Shown here: piece by piece, positions 43,690 to 54,921 of the stretch
Layout of the letters: every line of letters starts with the position of its first letter
Numbering within the stretch: position 1 is the first letter of the stretch
Assembly: GCA_026119935.1 (NCBI GenBank)
Contig: JALRMH010000082.1
Coordinates: 1 to 64,000 of the forward strand
Length of the DNA stretch: 64,000 nucleotides
Source: Endothia cerciana
Taxonomy: Eukaryota; Ascomycota; Sordariomycetes; Diaporthales; Cryphonectriaceae
Direction of reading: 5' to 3'
Notes under the pieces: generated by a model
Database searches by the model: none
Told to the model about the DNA's origin: nothing
Seen by the model: only the letters and a program-made list of their open reading frames with translations
Position numbers and translations under genes: made by a program

Positions 43690-44479
43690 TTAAGTTATAG
43701 AGTATAGATGACAAATGAAACTTTTATTAACAATACTTTTATTTTTTATTGCTTTCACTACAGTGGTCTTATGGACACCTAGAGCTTTACTTGCTTCAGT
43801 CATAGAAAGATATTCTTTCTTCTCTAGTGTTTTTATATTTTCGACTACAATTTTCACTCTACTAGAAGCACCAGGCTTCTTTTCTTCTTGACTAACATTA
43901 GCTAGACGAATTTCCTCGGCAATCGCCTCCTTTTCACTAGTGGTACAGACAATGAAATTTTTCTGTATAACTCTTTTATTTTTCATTGCGTTACCTATAT
44001 TGTTTCTATGAACACCTAATGCTTCTCCAGCTTCAGTCATAGAAAGATATTCTTTCTTTTCTAAAGTTTTTATATTAACAACTACAACTTTCACTCTATT
44101 GGCCTCACCAGCCTTGGCTACTGACTGAAGCTTAACTTTACGAACTTCCTCCCCCCCCCCCTGGGGGGGGGGGAGGATGATCAGCCCCCCTGCGTAGCGA
44201 GGGGGGCAGAACTTCCTCAGAAATTTGAAAATTTTTCATTTTTGCTTTACTAAGATCTGTATGTTTGTAACCTAAAGTAGAGCCTGCTTTTTCAACAATA
44301 TTATATACAGGTTTGAAAAAATCTATATAATATTGCTCACGTTCAATAACATTTTCTTTCGTGCAGTATTCCAAAATTTCAAATGAAAAATTAGAATAAC
44401 CGTATTTTAAAAGAGCTCTATCTATAATTCTTGAACTTTGACTCAAGGAACCTAGACTATAGTAAGTATACAATCTCAC
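43690..44479 (-). pseudogene. Second GIY-YIG body with duplicated NUMOD repeat, interrupted by a GC element
   Basis: Begins without the GIY strand (RLYTYYSLGSLSQSSRIIDR), has FSFEILEYCTKENVIEREQY and FKPVYNIVEKAGSTLGYKHT, then the 70-bp GC element (44146-44215), then two near-identical repeats: KTLEKKEYLSMTEAGEALGV and KTLEKKEYLSMTEASKALGV, each with a helix-turn-helix tail. It reads as a C-terminal GIY-YIG part left by an earlier insertion or recombination. Confidence 0.75.
44146..44215. mobile_element. GC-rich mini-element with GAGGAAGTTC target duplication
   Basis: On the minus strand the HEG reads GAGGAAGTTC, then the element, then GAGGAAGTTCGTAAAG. The host protein would be SEEVRKVK, so a 10-bp duplication of GAGGAAGTTC flanks the insert. 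Its reverse complement is nearly identical to 2085-2155. Confidence 0.75.
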
Positions 44480-44500
44480 TCTAGACTATATATTTAACTT

Positions 44501-45589
44501 TTAAGAGTTGACCTTTTCTATTTGATAACGTTTTTTCACTATAAATGAACCACCTTCTGTATTTTTAAACCTAATTGATAGTGTAGATTGTGTTATACCT
44601 ATTGCTTTTGCTGCTTTAGTTATAGAGGTATACACTGAAATTTCATTTGTATTTAAATCTATAACTCTTATGGCAGTTCCGTTATCTGCACTCATTTTTT
44701 CTTTAATTGATTCAGAAAGAAAGGATTTTCCTATTCTACCTAAACTAATTAAAGCTTTAGTTTCTTCACTAGTTATTTTACCAAAGTTTGGGTTATTAAT
44801 CCCTTTTTTAGCTAAACTAAGTAATTTTTTAGTTTCTTCAGTTAATTTACGCCCTTTAGCAGAGTTACTCATTTTTATACGGCTTTCCTCCGAATGAGTA
44901 TTACCAAATCATGAGTCAGCTATAGGGTTAATATTATATTCGGGTTTTAATAAATCTATAAAATATTGTTCACGTTCAATAACCTCTTCTTTTGTACAGT
45001 ATTCTAAAATTTCTAGTTGGAAATTTGAATGACCATACTTTAAGATTGCAACATAAATTCTGCTTTTACCTGTTGTTAAATAATGGGTAATATAACTAGG
45101 AGTGTAGTACTTTCTAAGTCTATTAGCTAGAGTCACACTACTACCCACATAGGAATTACCATTTACTTTATTAACTCAACGATAAATACCTACTTTTTTT
45201 TGATTATTTTTAAGGATCAATGTTTTATCCAGTTCTGCATTAGAGTATATTACCACAGGAGTGGTACTAGTAACACATATTGAATCCTTTCTATTATTTT
45301 TAGGATCAGAAAGATTGTATTTTGAACTTGTTGAGAAATATACTTTTTTTATTTGTGGTATATTAGTAGAGCTACCCACATAGATATCTCCATTTATTTT
45401 ATTCACTCATCGGTAGACACAGATTGTATTTAAATTATCAGCTAATATTCGAGATTTATCTAAATCAGCGTTAGGGTATATTACCACTGGTGTAATATCC
45501 TTGCTATTCTTTTTATTTGAAGATTCAGCAACATAAAAGCGACAGAATTGCAGCGAAGCCGTAAAAGACTTTTTTTTTTTATTCGGCAC
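44501..45589 (-). CDS. GIY-YIG homing endonuclease with two GIY-YIG motifs, intact in code 4
   Basis: 362 residues from ATG at 45589. First motif VYRWMNKINGDIYVGSST (about residue 58), a spacer repeating the upstream pattern (PVVIYPNADLDKSRILADN and PVVIYSNAELDKTLILKNN), second motif GIYRWVNKVNGNSYVGSSVT (about 138), then one catalytic body (FQLEILEYCTKEEVIEREQY, LLKPEYNINPIADSWFGNTH) and NUMOD-like tail (SITKAAKAIGITQSTLSIRF). Only the second motif is followed by the RRL/LEILEYC body, so the first is probably a partial tandem duplication of the N-terminus. Confidence 0.85.
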
Positions 45590-47122
45590 AAGCTCTGAAT
45601 AAAATTTTAGATTAAAGTTGAAATTTTGGAAGACTTATTTATTTATAAAAATATACGAGTAATAATCTGACGATTCTTCTAGGTGTAACTCTAAATATGT
45701 ACACTACTACACTAAACTTTGTCACCCGTTTTAGCTCTTGGTTATTCAACTAAACCGTTTCTCTAGGTTAAAGGGTTTGTCTGAAGGCCTTTTATCTCCA
45801 GAGGGAAGCATTTCAGCTCGCTTACAAAAACATTCGTATAACCGTCAACTAATGTAACCTTTATGATCAGTTCCGTTTCGCTATACAAATCCCTTTATTG
45901 CCTTGTGACGCTGTAAATTGTATTAGTTTGGTTCTTCTTCATATACCTAGGTAATGGTAAACCACTACTCGCGGAGATCCATCACAATTAATAAAAAAGG
46001 TCTGCCCCCAACAGCAGCAGGGGTGTCAGCCCGACTGAGTCGTTTGACCCTTCGAAGGTTAGGACTTACAGAATGTTCCCCTTCTTATTATATCTGTGAT
46101 GGTAGAAGTGTAAATTTTTAAATATAATTAACACTTCCTACTAATAATTAGATCATCATACATATTTCTCTCACATTTAATTAAAGCTATCTTTACGGCA
46201 CAGCCAAGATATACCTTAAATCTATGTAAAATTAGTGTACTACTACGAAAAAACCACGCGCCATGAAATAACTACTTATGGTAAATTCAAAATTGTATTT
46301 ATATAAAACATAAAAAATATTATCCTGCAATGTTTCCATTGAGGCTTGACTATATCTTAAGCAATCTTTTCCTGATATCATACAAAATATATTTATAAAT
46401 ATACCTTAAATGAACACGAAAAAAGAAAGCCGACTTCCTTATAGTCGATGAACCTTCTTCATTACAATAATAATGAAGCTTGGATGCGGATTTCCCATTA
46501 TACTTACGTACATCAATCTTGATTTTACTATACCGCGAGTCATTACCTGCGCCCTTATCCTATTGCTAAGGATAAGTTAGTTAAGATTGCTCTTAGAGAT
46601 TTCCCGCAATTTGAAAAGTCTGTAGCATAAGGTTCACTTACACTTGGGCTATTTACAAGAGCTAATCCTTGTTTTAACCCGTTCGAACCTTTATGTCTGG
46701 ATAGGTAGACCCTCACAGGTTTTCCCCCCACGAGAACGGTGCGTGAACCTTTCAGCTCACACCGCTCAGGCAACCACTCTTGAAAATTATTCAGCATCTG
46801 CTTACTTATTTTCTAGCCGATTACGGCAATCAGTCTAAACTGACGGAGTCACCGATAATTTAAGTCAGCGGCCTTTCGACCTAAGTAATTTAATTATATG
46901 AGTTATTTCCTTCCCCTTATAAGACAAGGGATATTATTTGGGCTTTTAGGTGAAGGGTGGGTGACCTCTAATGTCATAATAATAAATAGAGTTATCATGC
47001 TGACTAATAAGGTCACCTTTAAATCTAACAATCCCTCCTCCTTTTTAGCTTAGTAGTCTTAAATCTTAATATTATTGGCACAGTTAATTAAGAAAAGATA
47101 TTGAATTTCATAAGATATAAAC

Positions 47123-48107
47123 CTATGATCTTCCTATATTCATCCCGGATCTTAGAAAATTTATTTCTAAGATACCTGGTTTGGTAAGATGAGCTTTATT
47201 TTTCATCAATATAGCTATCTTTTCTCAGTCCGCAAAATCTAAAGCTTTATTACCTAGAATAGGGTGTTGTTTAAAAAAGGGTAAAATATACTTTAGATGA
47301 GCATCTAAGCTAGACACCGTTAAGTCTACGACATCCTCTCCAGAATTATTTAAATAACCACAACCAAGGTAAGCAATTATAGATTCCAGAAGCTCGGTAT
47401 CTCTTACATTTTGAGACAACTTAAATCTTAATGTAACTGCTTTTCCAGTTAAGGTTTTACTATTATATATATCAACTCTAAAACACCCTTCACCTGTCGT
47501 GAACCCTGCTAATCATTGCCCACTAGGTATTTCTTTATTACACACTGAAGGTCTAATTGCAGGAATAATTCCAGGAAAACTTGATTTCAATAAGCTTGTT
47601 AACCCTCTATTTAGAGAAGCACGGATACTAACTATTTCATGCAGCCCTGCTTCAGTTAAATGTTCTTTAGTTATTAATATATGCAAAGCAGACTTAAATA
47701 ACATATAATCTGCTAGTTTCTGGGTAATTAAAGGGAATTTGTCAAAATGGTTAACGATTACCATAAGATCCACCCGCCCCCCCCCGCAAGCTTGCGGGGG
47801 GAGAGGAGGGGATCAGCCCCTAAAGGGGCGGATCTCTTAGAGATCTTACAGTGTAAATTGCTCTATCTCCTGTAAGTCTAAGATTACCTACACCGAAGTA
47901 AACCCGTATTAACCTTAATAACTCAAAATCCTTTGAGTGAAGTTCTATCTTAAACCCTGGTTGAATTTCCCAACCAGTTTTTAATTTTTTACTTTTTAAT
48001 AGACTCAATTGGAAAGTACCTTCAGCATCTGTAAAACCGCTTATGAATCAAGGATCTAACCTATTTAATATAGGTAATTTTATTAAAGTGTTATTTAATT
48101 GTTTCAT
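47123..48107 (-). pseudogene. LAGLIDADG homing endonuclease in a group II intron, split by a GC element
   Basis: From ATG at 48107 (MKQLNNTLIKLPI): first motif WFISGFTDAEGTFQLS, IELHSKDFELLRLIRVYFGV, then at RSLRD a 64-bp insert (47771-47834) flanked by GATC. After it LMVIVNHFDKFPLITQKLAD continues in a shifted frame to the second motif WLAGFTTGEGCFRVDIY, LSQNVRDTELLESIIAYLGC and MNIGRS. Removing the insert restores RSLRDLMVIVNHFDK, so the gene was killed by that insertion. Fungal group II introns with LAGLIDADG genes are known from rns. Confidence 0.85.
47767..47834. mobile_element. GC-rich element with GATC target duplication
   Basis: GATC, then CACCCGC, C-run, GCAAGCTTGCGGGG, AGAGGAGGG, GATCAGCCCCTAAAGGGGCG and GATC. 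The unit is 64 bp and shifts the HEG frame by one. The clean empty-site reading (RSLRD-LMVIV) makes this the best-defined insertion of this family. Confidence 0.8.
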
Positions 48108-49060
48108 TTATATGTATTAATTTAAAAATAATTAACCGCTTGAGAACGTTAAACCGATGTACTAGCATTTATAAATTTAAAGTTATCCTTTATTTATAAT
48201 AATAAAAATAGCTCAATTGTGTATTTTATACATAGATTTAAACTAGAGATCGTTAAACCAGTGGACTAGCAAGGAATAATAAAAAAAAAACAAATTAATT
48301 CCTGAATAAAACTCTAAATTTTAAGTGGGGTTAAATTAATAATATTTGAAAACTTATGATTCTTGATGTGGTTTTCATTTACATTTAAAAAAGGAATATT
48401 TTTTTCTAACTAATATATGTCTATTAAGTTTACGTTTAGTGATCCATCATTGTGTGAAGGGTTACCCTACATTTCAAATTAAAATAATAATAATTACATT
48501 TTTATAACTCATATAATCTGTACTCTATCGTAATCATTACAATTACGCATTCGCTTTTTAAATACTCCTATACCCCCAGCCTGATACACCATTTTATTTG
48601 GTGACTCTGAATAAGATTAATTATCAGAAGGCTTGGGGCTTACCAAGTTCTGTATATACCACTTTAATATTCAACCTTAGGAGATATGCTATACGACTAA
48701 GCAGATAGGTATCTAGGATTAACTAAGGACCGTAATTAATCCCCTACTTATATTATCGCCTCTACACATATTTCACTTTCGTTCTCCATAGTTGGTATAA
48801 TTTCAACCTTTATTGTTTATTTTGGCACGGCTTAGCACTTTCAATTCGCTTATTTCAATTACTATTAATATTTCATTATCAGTTTCCCCTTTGTATGAGG
48901 GAACTCTATTGATAAGATAGAAAAAGTAATATCAATTTTACTTCTTTCCAGCACCCATGTTAGGTTCAAGGACTAGATACACTCCTGGTGGAATCACACC
49001 ACATTGGTATATACAACTTCTTGTCGCACAGTCCTGACTATAGTAAGATCACTAGGCTTC

Positions 49061-50416
49061 CGTTTAATCAAATTTACCATACTATTAACTTATACAAATA
49101 TACACAACTGCACCCTATTATACCAAATCTTATTAAACTCTTCCCTTATTCATTCCACTTTTTAATTTAAATATTTGTTGGGCATCTGATTTATTTAATA
49201 CGAACCCTTTAGATTTTAAAATGTTTGCTATCTTAACTCAATCCTTAAAATCTTCAGCCTTAACTCCTAAGATATTATTATTAATGAAAAAAGGTATTAT
49301 TAGATTAAGATTGTCTTTGTTGCTTTCTACATGAAAATCTACCATATTATCATATTCCACCTACCGACCACAGTTGAAGTAATTTATAATATTAATCATA
49401 AGTTGTTTATCTCTTTTATCTTGTGAGATAACAAATCTTAAGACTATACGAAATTTCTCCTCTGGATTTACCTCAGGTATTCTAGGTATCAATTGACGAA
49501 TTAAGACACTAAAAGAACCATCTCCCGAAGTAAAACCTGCTATTCACTTCGGATGAGGAATTACAGGGTCCCCTATAACTGGCCTAAGGGTAAGTTTACT
49601 TTGGGGAAAAGCAGCTTTTAGTTGTGTAGATAACCCTCTATTTATTGAAGCTTTAATATTAACAATATTTAATAAACCCTCATCAGATAAATGTTCCCTT
49701 TTAACTATACTGGCCGCTACTTGCTTAAATAAAATGTAATCTGCTTTTTTTTTGCGTTATTAAGGGATATTTATCAAAATGTGGTATTATCACAGTAGTT
49801 AACTCTTTTAAAGATTTAACAATATACTCAAAGCTATCACGATTTTTTCCTGTACTCTGAATACTTCCTACACCAAAAAAAGTTTTTAATCGCTCCAATA
49901 ATAGAAGATCTTTTTTATGTAGCCCGATTTTAAACCGAGGTGTAATACTATAGCCATTTTTAACCTTAGAATTTTTTTGAAATGCAACAGTAAAACAACC
50001 CTCAGCATCAGCAAATCCCGTAGCAAATCAAGGATTTAGTTTAAATTCGGGAGTTTCCCTTCGCAATAGAGATGCTGTTGTATAATTTCTATGAATTGAT
50101 AGATTAGGAAGGACTTTGATTACTAAATTTCTCTCGAAATTCTTTAGAATACACCTTAACTGTAAACCTTTATTGCTATCTAGATTTACGCGTTTACCAT
50201 CTACTCGTTGCTCTTTTACAGTAGAAAGGTTTAATACCACTGGTTTAGATCCGCGATAACCCACATTTCTTTCGAAAGCCTTCAACATTGTTACCATACA
50301 TGATTGATTAAATCATCCACTTGTAACCTTTCGACTACGGCTTGGTAGTTGAAGTTCTAGGGCGTCCCCGGAGTTTGGCAATTTTACCCAAGGCGACAAG
50401 GTCCTAACTTGTCTCT
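49061..50416 (-). mobile_element. rnl group I intron (IC2-like) after GTTAGACCCG with LAGLIDADG gene
   Basis: Splits TAGACCCG from GAAGCCTAGTGATC. Core: P AACTCCGGGGACGCCC (50362-50378), Q GGGTTATCGCGGATCTAAAC (about 50245-50264), R GTAAAAGAGCAACGAG (about 50204-50219), S AAGGTGTATTC (about 50149-50160). Only 28 nt of exon separate it from group II intron A. Confidence 0.82.
49133..50297 (-). pseudogene. LAGLIDADG homing endonuclease, frameshift and stop
   Basis: An open frame crosses the intron core (VGYRGSKPVVLNLSTVKEQR is encoded by Q and R) into the HEG: WFATGFADAEGCFTVAFQ, KIGLHKKDLLLLERLKTFFG, DKYPLITQKK, then an extra A in an A9 run (about 49745-49753) shifts the frame. It continues ADYILFKQVAASIVKREHLS, second motif WIAGFTSGDGSFSVLIRQ, ISQDKRDKQLMINIINYFNC, a TAG after GR, and ends MNKGRV. 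Two lesions, so inactive unless both are errors. Confidence 0.8.
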
Positions 50417-50774
50417 CGGGTCTAACTTTAGACACTTATCATTTTCTCTTACATTATCATCGTTTTAACTACGCGCGAACCGCTTTCATAGGGGTCCACC
50501 TCAGTAGACCCCTAGATTACTTTTACCATACTCGGATAAAGGAGGTATTATTCTCCAATATCTTGTTGGACTTAATAACCTTAGTGCCCACCACACACTT
50601 CCCGGAGGAATGCACCCCTCGTTAGCTCACCAAATAGTCAGCAGAAGCAGACAAGTGGACTATCTAATCTTCCCGCCTCGTCGGGAGATTGACATCAGCC
50701 ACGGAGCTCAGTTTGACGAGGTACTACTCACAGTTTTTCGCTCGCATCTAATGTTAACTTGGTGACCCAATTCG

Positions 50775-53700
50775 GATAGGTAGGTCCTCGCGGACTTTCC
50801 CCCCTCACGAACCGTACGTGCGCCTTTCAACGCATACGGCTCTAAGCGTCGCGCTCATAGAGTCTCCTATCATACCTGCTGATGAGTCGTGAGATTTCTA
50901 TTTAGCCAGTGAAGTAAGTTTATAAAGAAATAAATTAGTCATTATTAGCTCCTACTTCGTCATAAATTCATAAAAGCTTATGAATCCTTGTTTTTCACCT
51001 TTCTCGTCTTTCGCCCCTTTTTGGGAGTCTTGGACTTAATCGGTGTCAAGGTTATTCTTAATCTTTCTAAACTACGATTTCCATGAGTGGCCTGTTGATG
51101 ACAAATTTGGTGTAATGGTAAGATATTTTCAACACTATATTTTCCGCCTGATTTTTGTGGAACAATGTGATGTAATTCCACAGGTTCTCCATTATGTAGC
51201 GACTCTTTACACATAGGACATTAGTGTTCATAAATCTTATACATAAGTGCTCGAAATTTAGCGTCTATGAGAGTTTGCCTACGCTTTAGATAATATTCCT
51301 GATCCGCAATTATATAAGGGTTACGTTGATGTTTTAATGGTACTAATTTTATTATTGCGGTCTCACCCAGGTTTATTAATCTAAAGGTAGGGGATAGCCC
51401 TCAGTTCCACTTTCGCGAGGTCGTAGGAATTAAGTATCTATTTATGTTTCGTCTTATGGATCCTTTTCTTCAATAAGCCCATTTCTTCATTTTTTGATAG
51501 ATTCAATGATCTAATCTAATAAAAGTTTCCTGAGAGTGGTACGAAATTCGTTTATGTTCTGCTCAGCCACGTAATATAGGATTTAATTCACTGATTACTT
51601 TTTCAATAGGTTTATTAATTGTGATGATTTTTTTTTATTGAATCCATAAGCTTTTTGATTCCTTTCTTCGTCGGTTTAATTATCAGGACCGAGTCCTGTG
51701 TTGATTTATTATTATACTTCGGGTTTCAATTCATTCTTCTTATATTAAAGCCGAGAAAATCGAAACCATCCTTAACGTGAGTTATTAAGGTTTTCTTTTC
51801 ACTTAATTCTAATCCTCTTACTGCAAGGAATTCGGTTAATATCGTCTTGCATTTCACGAGAATTTCCCTAGATTTACCGGTAATAATCATGTCGTCCGCA
51901 TATCGAATTGTGTGAACTCCAGGACTAATACCTTGAATCTTCGGAATAGACTCCTTGATATACTCTTCGATACCATTCAAGGCTATATTACACAAAGTAG
52001 GAGACATGATACCTCCCTTAGGAGTCCCTTCTTCTGTATCATAGATGTTCAGTTCCTCCATTATTCCAGCCTTGAATCAGGACGACAACACATGTCTGTG
52101 ACAAATTGGCGTGTGTTTCAATAGAAAGTCATGACTAATTCTATCAAAACACTTAGCTATGTCAGCTTCCAATACTCATCTGGGATGATTCTCTTTGTCT
52201 AACAGGCTACGCACCGCAGTAATCGCATCGTGTGTTGATCGACATTTTCGGAACCCATATGAATTGGGGTCAGAAACAGATTCAACTGCTAGATCCACCC
52301 CCCTAAGTGGTATAACGCTTGCATGGCTCGGTCAATCATAGTTGGTATCCCTAACGGCCTTTTCTCTTTGGAATCATTGCCCTCCGAAGGGAGGGATAAA
52401 AACTCTTAGCACTGGTTGAGCTTTGTAATCCTTATTATTTTTGACCAACTCTGCCAAATTCTGTATCGCATACCAATATTCTTGTGGGCAAGTTCAGACT
52501 ATTCCATCCGTACCTGCTGTCTTACCACCTTTATTGGTAATAACTTTCCTAATCGCTAAAGCTTGTGCTTCAAAGCTAGTGATTAGGGTTCACTGTATGT
52601 TGTACACTTTCTTTATATCTTTCTTCACTATAGCTACAGATATTTTCTCTTGTAAATCTTTAATCTTAGCTTACGTTCTTCTTCAATCTATTGAGTGTCA
52701 TTGATGGTTTTTAAGAGTTATCCTTCTCTTCACATCCGTGGACATTCGTCTATTTTTTGCCAATAGAGCAACATTCACCTTCAGCGTACCTGAAAAAATC
52801 ACATTTTTACTAACCTGCTGCGTTCCAATATTTATATAATTGTTTACTAAATTTTTTCATATTCTTTTCATGGTTTTAGATTAAAAATTAGTTTTACCTT
52901 GTTTCCGGTGAATGAATTTCTATCCACGTGTTTTTATTGTTTTTATCCTAGCTCAAAACCTTTCATTCTGTAGTAAAATGCTAGGCCACCTTAATTTCGT
53001 TTAGTTACTTTTACAACTTGACAACTTAACGGTTTCTGTTGGAATCTCCTACTCTAATTCAAGTTGCCTGCTTTTATACTGTTGGATAACACAAACGATC
53101 AGCAATGACTCACTATATTTTGATAAGATTAAAAATTCAGCTTAAAGATTAATTTATATATAATGTCCGCCGATTTTTAATAATCGATACTACTTTGTTT
53201 CCTTAACTGACATGCAGTTTTGAACCCGGTATGTCCATTATTGTAAACTAAGAGATAAATAAATGCGGCGGCTGCCCATTATCCAAGTCTGCACCCTCTC
53301 GGGTCAGATCAGCTATGATTGCTATCACAACCATAAGATCCTATCATCTACATTACATAGACGCTTTCGCTTTTTGGATACTCTTCTACCCCGAGCCCGA
53401 TATAGAGACTTCGGACCGCATAAATACGGTGTTCCTTATACTCTACCTCTCCTCGTCTTTACTTCCTTTAGTCTAGCTTCGAAATCAATTCAACTATTCA
53501 AAGGATGACTGTTATTAGTATTACCTACCTGCTAGATTTCTAGATCTTAACATTCGAAGTTAAGACCTTAGACTTAAAGACTTAGAGAAGACTGGGGGTT
53601 TACCAAGTTCATCTAAAATCACCGTTCATTCAAACCTTAGGTATCATACTTTACCCCGTGCACCGAGTGACCAATTGTGTACGCCAGCATAAGAAACGTA

Positions 53701-53965
53701 CACCAGTGCATTTCCTTGTTACCAAAGAACACCTTTTACGGGGCCTCTATGTATGTTCACTTTCGTTATCCTTAGTTTGCTATTTCCTCTAGCGCGCCGA
53801 CCAAACTGAAGGAAATCCTCCATTGAGATAGGCTTTGTTGCTACATTGTAACCGTGCTTCACACCATGGGGCATTACCCATCGCGCTACGGGTAGAGGCT
53901 GGTCAACTGGCGGACCAGATGGAATCTCACCACATTAATTTTAGACGCTTCTTGTCGCACTACCG
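50775..53965 (-). mobile_element. rnl group II intron B with RT-HNH remnant
   Basis: Begins GTGCGACAAGAAGCG (53965) with the downstream TGTGGTGAGATTCCA block. Domain V is GAGCCGTATGCGTTGAAAGG...CGTACGGTTCG (about 50810-50845), domain VI GTCCGCGAGGACCTACC. The 3' exon is TTGGGTCACCAAGTTAAC (E. coli ATGGGTCAGCGA...). No exon separates it from group II intron C just upstream. Confidence 0.8.
50978..52710 (-). pseudogene. Group II intron-encoded reverse transcriptase/maturase with HNH domain, broken
   Basis: RT blocks in order: NKGGKTAGTDGIVW, LGIPTMIDRAMQALY, DPNSYGFRKCRSTHDAI, VLEADIAKCFDRISHDFLL, EEGTPKGGIMSPTLCNIALN, IRYADDMIITGKSREI (the YADD active site) and DGFDFLGFNIRRMN; then a decayed X/maturase part. 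At 51214-50978 an HNH-type domain: CPMCKESLHNGEPVELHHIV, then LPLHQICHQQATHGNRSLER. Interrupted by a TTCGGAGGG insert near 52.39 kb, a GGTGGATCTAG insert near 52.3 kb and several stops. It would once have supported splicing and retrohoming. Confidence 0.85.
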
Positions 53966-54921
53966 GGTAGGTCCGGCTCTCACGAGCCTTTCCCCCCTCG
54001 GAACCGTACGTGCGACTTTCACCGCATACGGCTCGAGCCCCCTGTCAGTATTCTAATTTCCTATCCCACCTGATCGGAGAGTCGTGTTTTCAAATACTGG
54101 GACTCAATCATCGATTGAATCACCTCCTTAATATCATCAATTTAACAAAAAAAAAGTCTTCGTGGTGCTTCCACCATACTGCTTCGTTACCTTATCTCTT
54201 GATAGAGATTTGCACCCGGGCTGAAAATTTGTTGTCTTTTAAAGTTATTTGATAATCGAGTCAGGGCACTGATGGCCAAGTCTGCCGTCTTTCAACGTAA
54301 GTCACTAGGACTCTATCCCTATCATTACAACGGGGCGTTCGCTTTTTGGCCTCTCTCATACCCACTAGCCGATATCTTCACTTCACGAGGGATCACTACT
54401 CCCTTGAATCGTTATAGAAGACCTCTTCTGAGTCTATTTCTTTAGTGAATCGTGGCTTGATGCACCTAAGGTTAGAGTTATTCTCAGAAGGGGCTATTGG
54501 GCTTACCATGTTCCGCATACAACACTTTTTGATAGATTAACTCCGGGATCGGTGGTCTCTTTCAACTCCGGGTTCGGTGGTATATTTCTATTGAAGAACC
54601 TTAGGTAGATACTATATTCCGTGGGCCTTGTTAGCTTCGAATCAGCTGCATAGATGCCTCATTCTTGTCCCAATATATCACTGTGCAGTTTTTTTAACTT
54701 CCTTTCTTACGTTAGGAGCGTGACATCACCTTTTACGGAACCTCGCCATATCTTCACTTACGTTTACCATAGTTCTTATTTACCCTAAGCGCACGGCCAT
54801 TGTCTCTAGAGCTTCACACCCCCAAATTACTTCGGACGCATGTCTAGATAGGGTCAGGAAGAAGCATTCCTGGAAGTATTTCACTTCATTGTTGTATGCG
54901 ACTTCATTGTCGCAATATGCA
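53966..54921 (-). mobile_element. rnl group II intron C, ORF-less, directly abutting intron B
   Basis: The 5' exon ends GCGTACCTTTTGCATA; the intron starts TTGCGACAATGAAGTCGC (a T in place of the usual G at position 1 of GTGCG). Domain V GAGCCGTATGCGGTGAAAGT...CGTACGGTTCC (about 54003-54036), domain VI ending GGACCTACC; then only about 6 nt (CCGGTA) before GTGCGAC of intron B. About 950 nt, no coding frame. Confidence 0.75.

Larger units (their letters stand above)
43444..46676 (-). mobile_element. rnl group IB intron with two GIY-YIG genes (after GAACGGGT)
   Basis: The exon ends GGTTCGAACGGGT at 46677; the 3' exon TATTGTTGCAAAAATATCCG starts at 43443 after ...AAAGAGGTATTCTG. Core: P TTTTCAAATTGCGGGAAATC (about 46598-46617), S GCTTAAGATATAGTCAAGCC (about 46340-46359), R containing GTTCATCGACTATAAGG (about 46440-46458). 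Confidence 0.85.
46706..49033 (-). mobile_element. rnl group II intron A carrying a LAGLIDADG gene
   Basis: 5' splice site: exon ...TATAGTCAGGACT then GTGCGACAAGAAG (about 49033). Domain V-like hairpin GAGCGGTGTGAGCTGAAAGG...CACCGTTCTCG (about 46725-46770) and domain VI with GGGTCTACC, ending near CTATCC before AGACATAAAGG. No reverse transcriptase; instead a LAGLIDADG frame in the domain IV position. Sister of the group II introns at 50.8-53.97 and 54.0-54.92 kb (shared GTGCGACAAGAAG...GTGGTGTGATTCCACC). Confidence 0.82.

Noticed and set aside
53263..54252. Plus-strand open frames of 73-81 codons
   Set aside because: They lie over group II intron domains and have no family features; all supported genes are on the minus strand.
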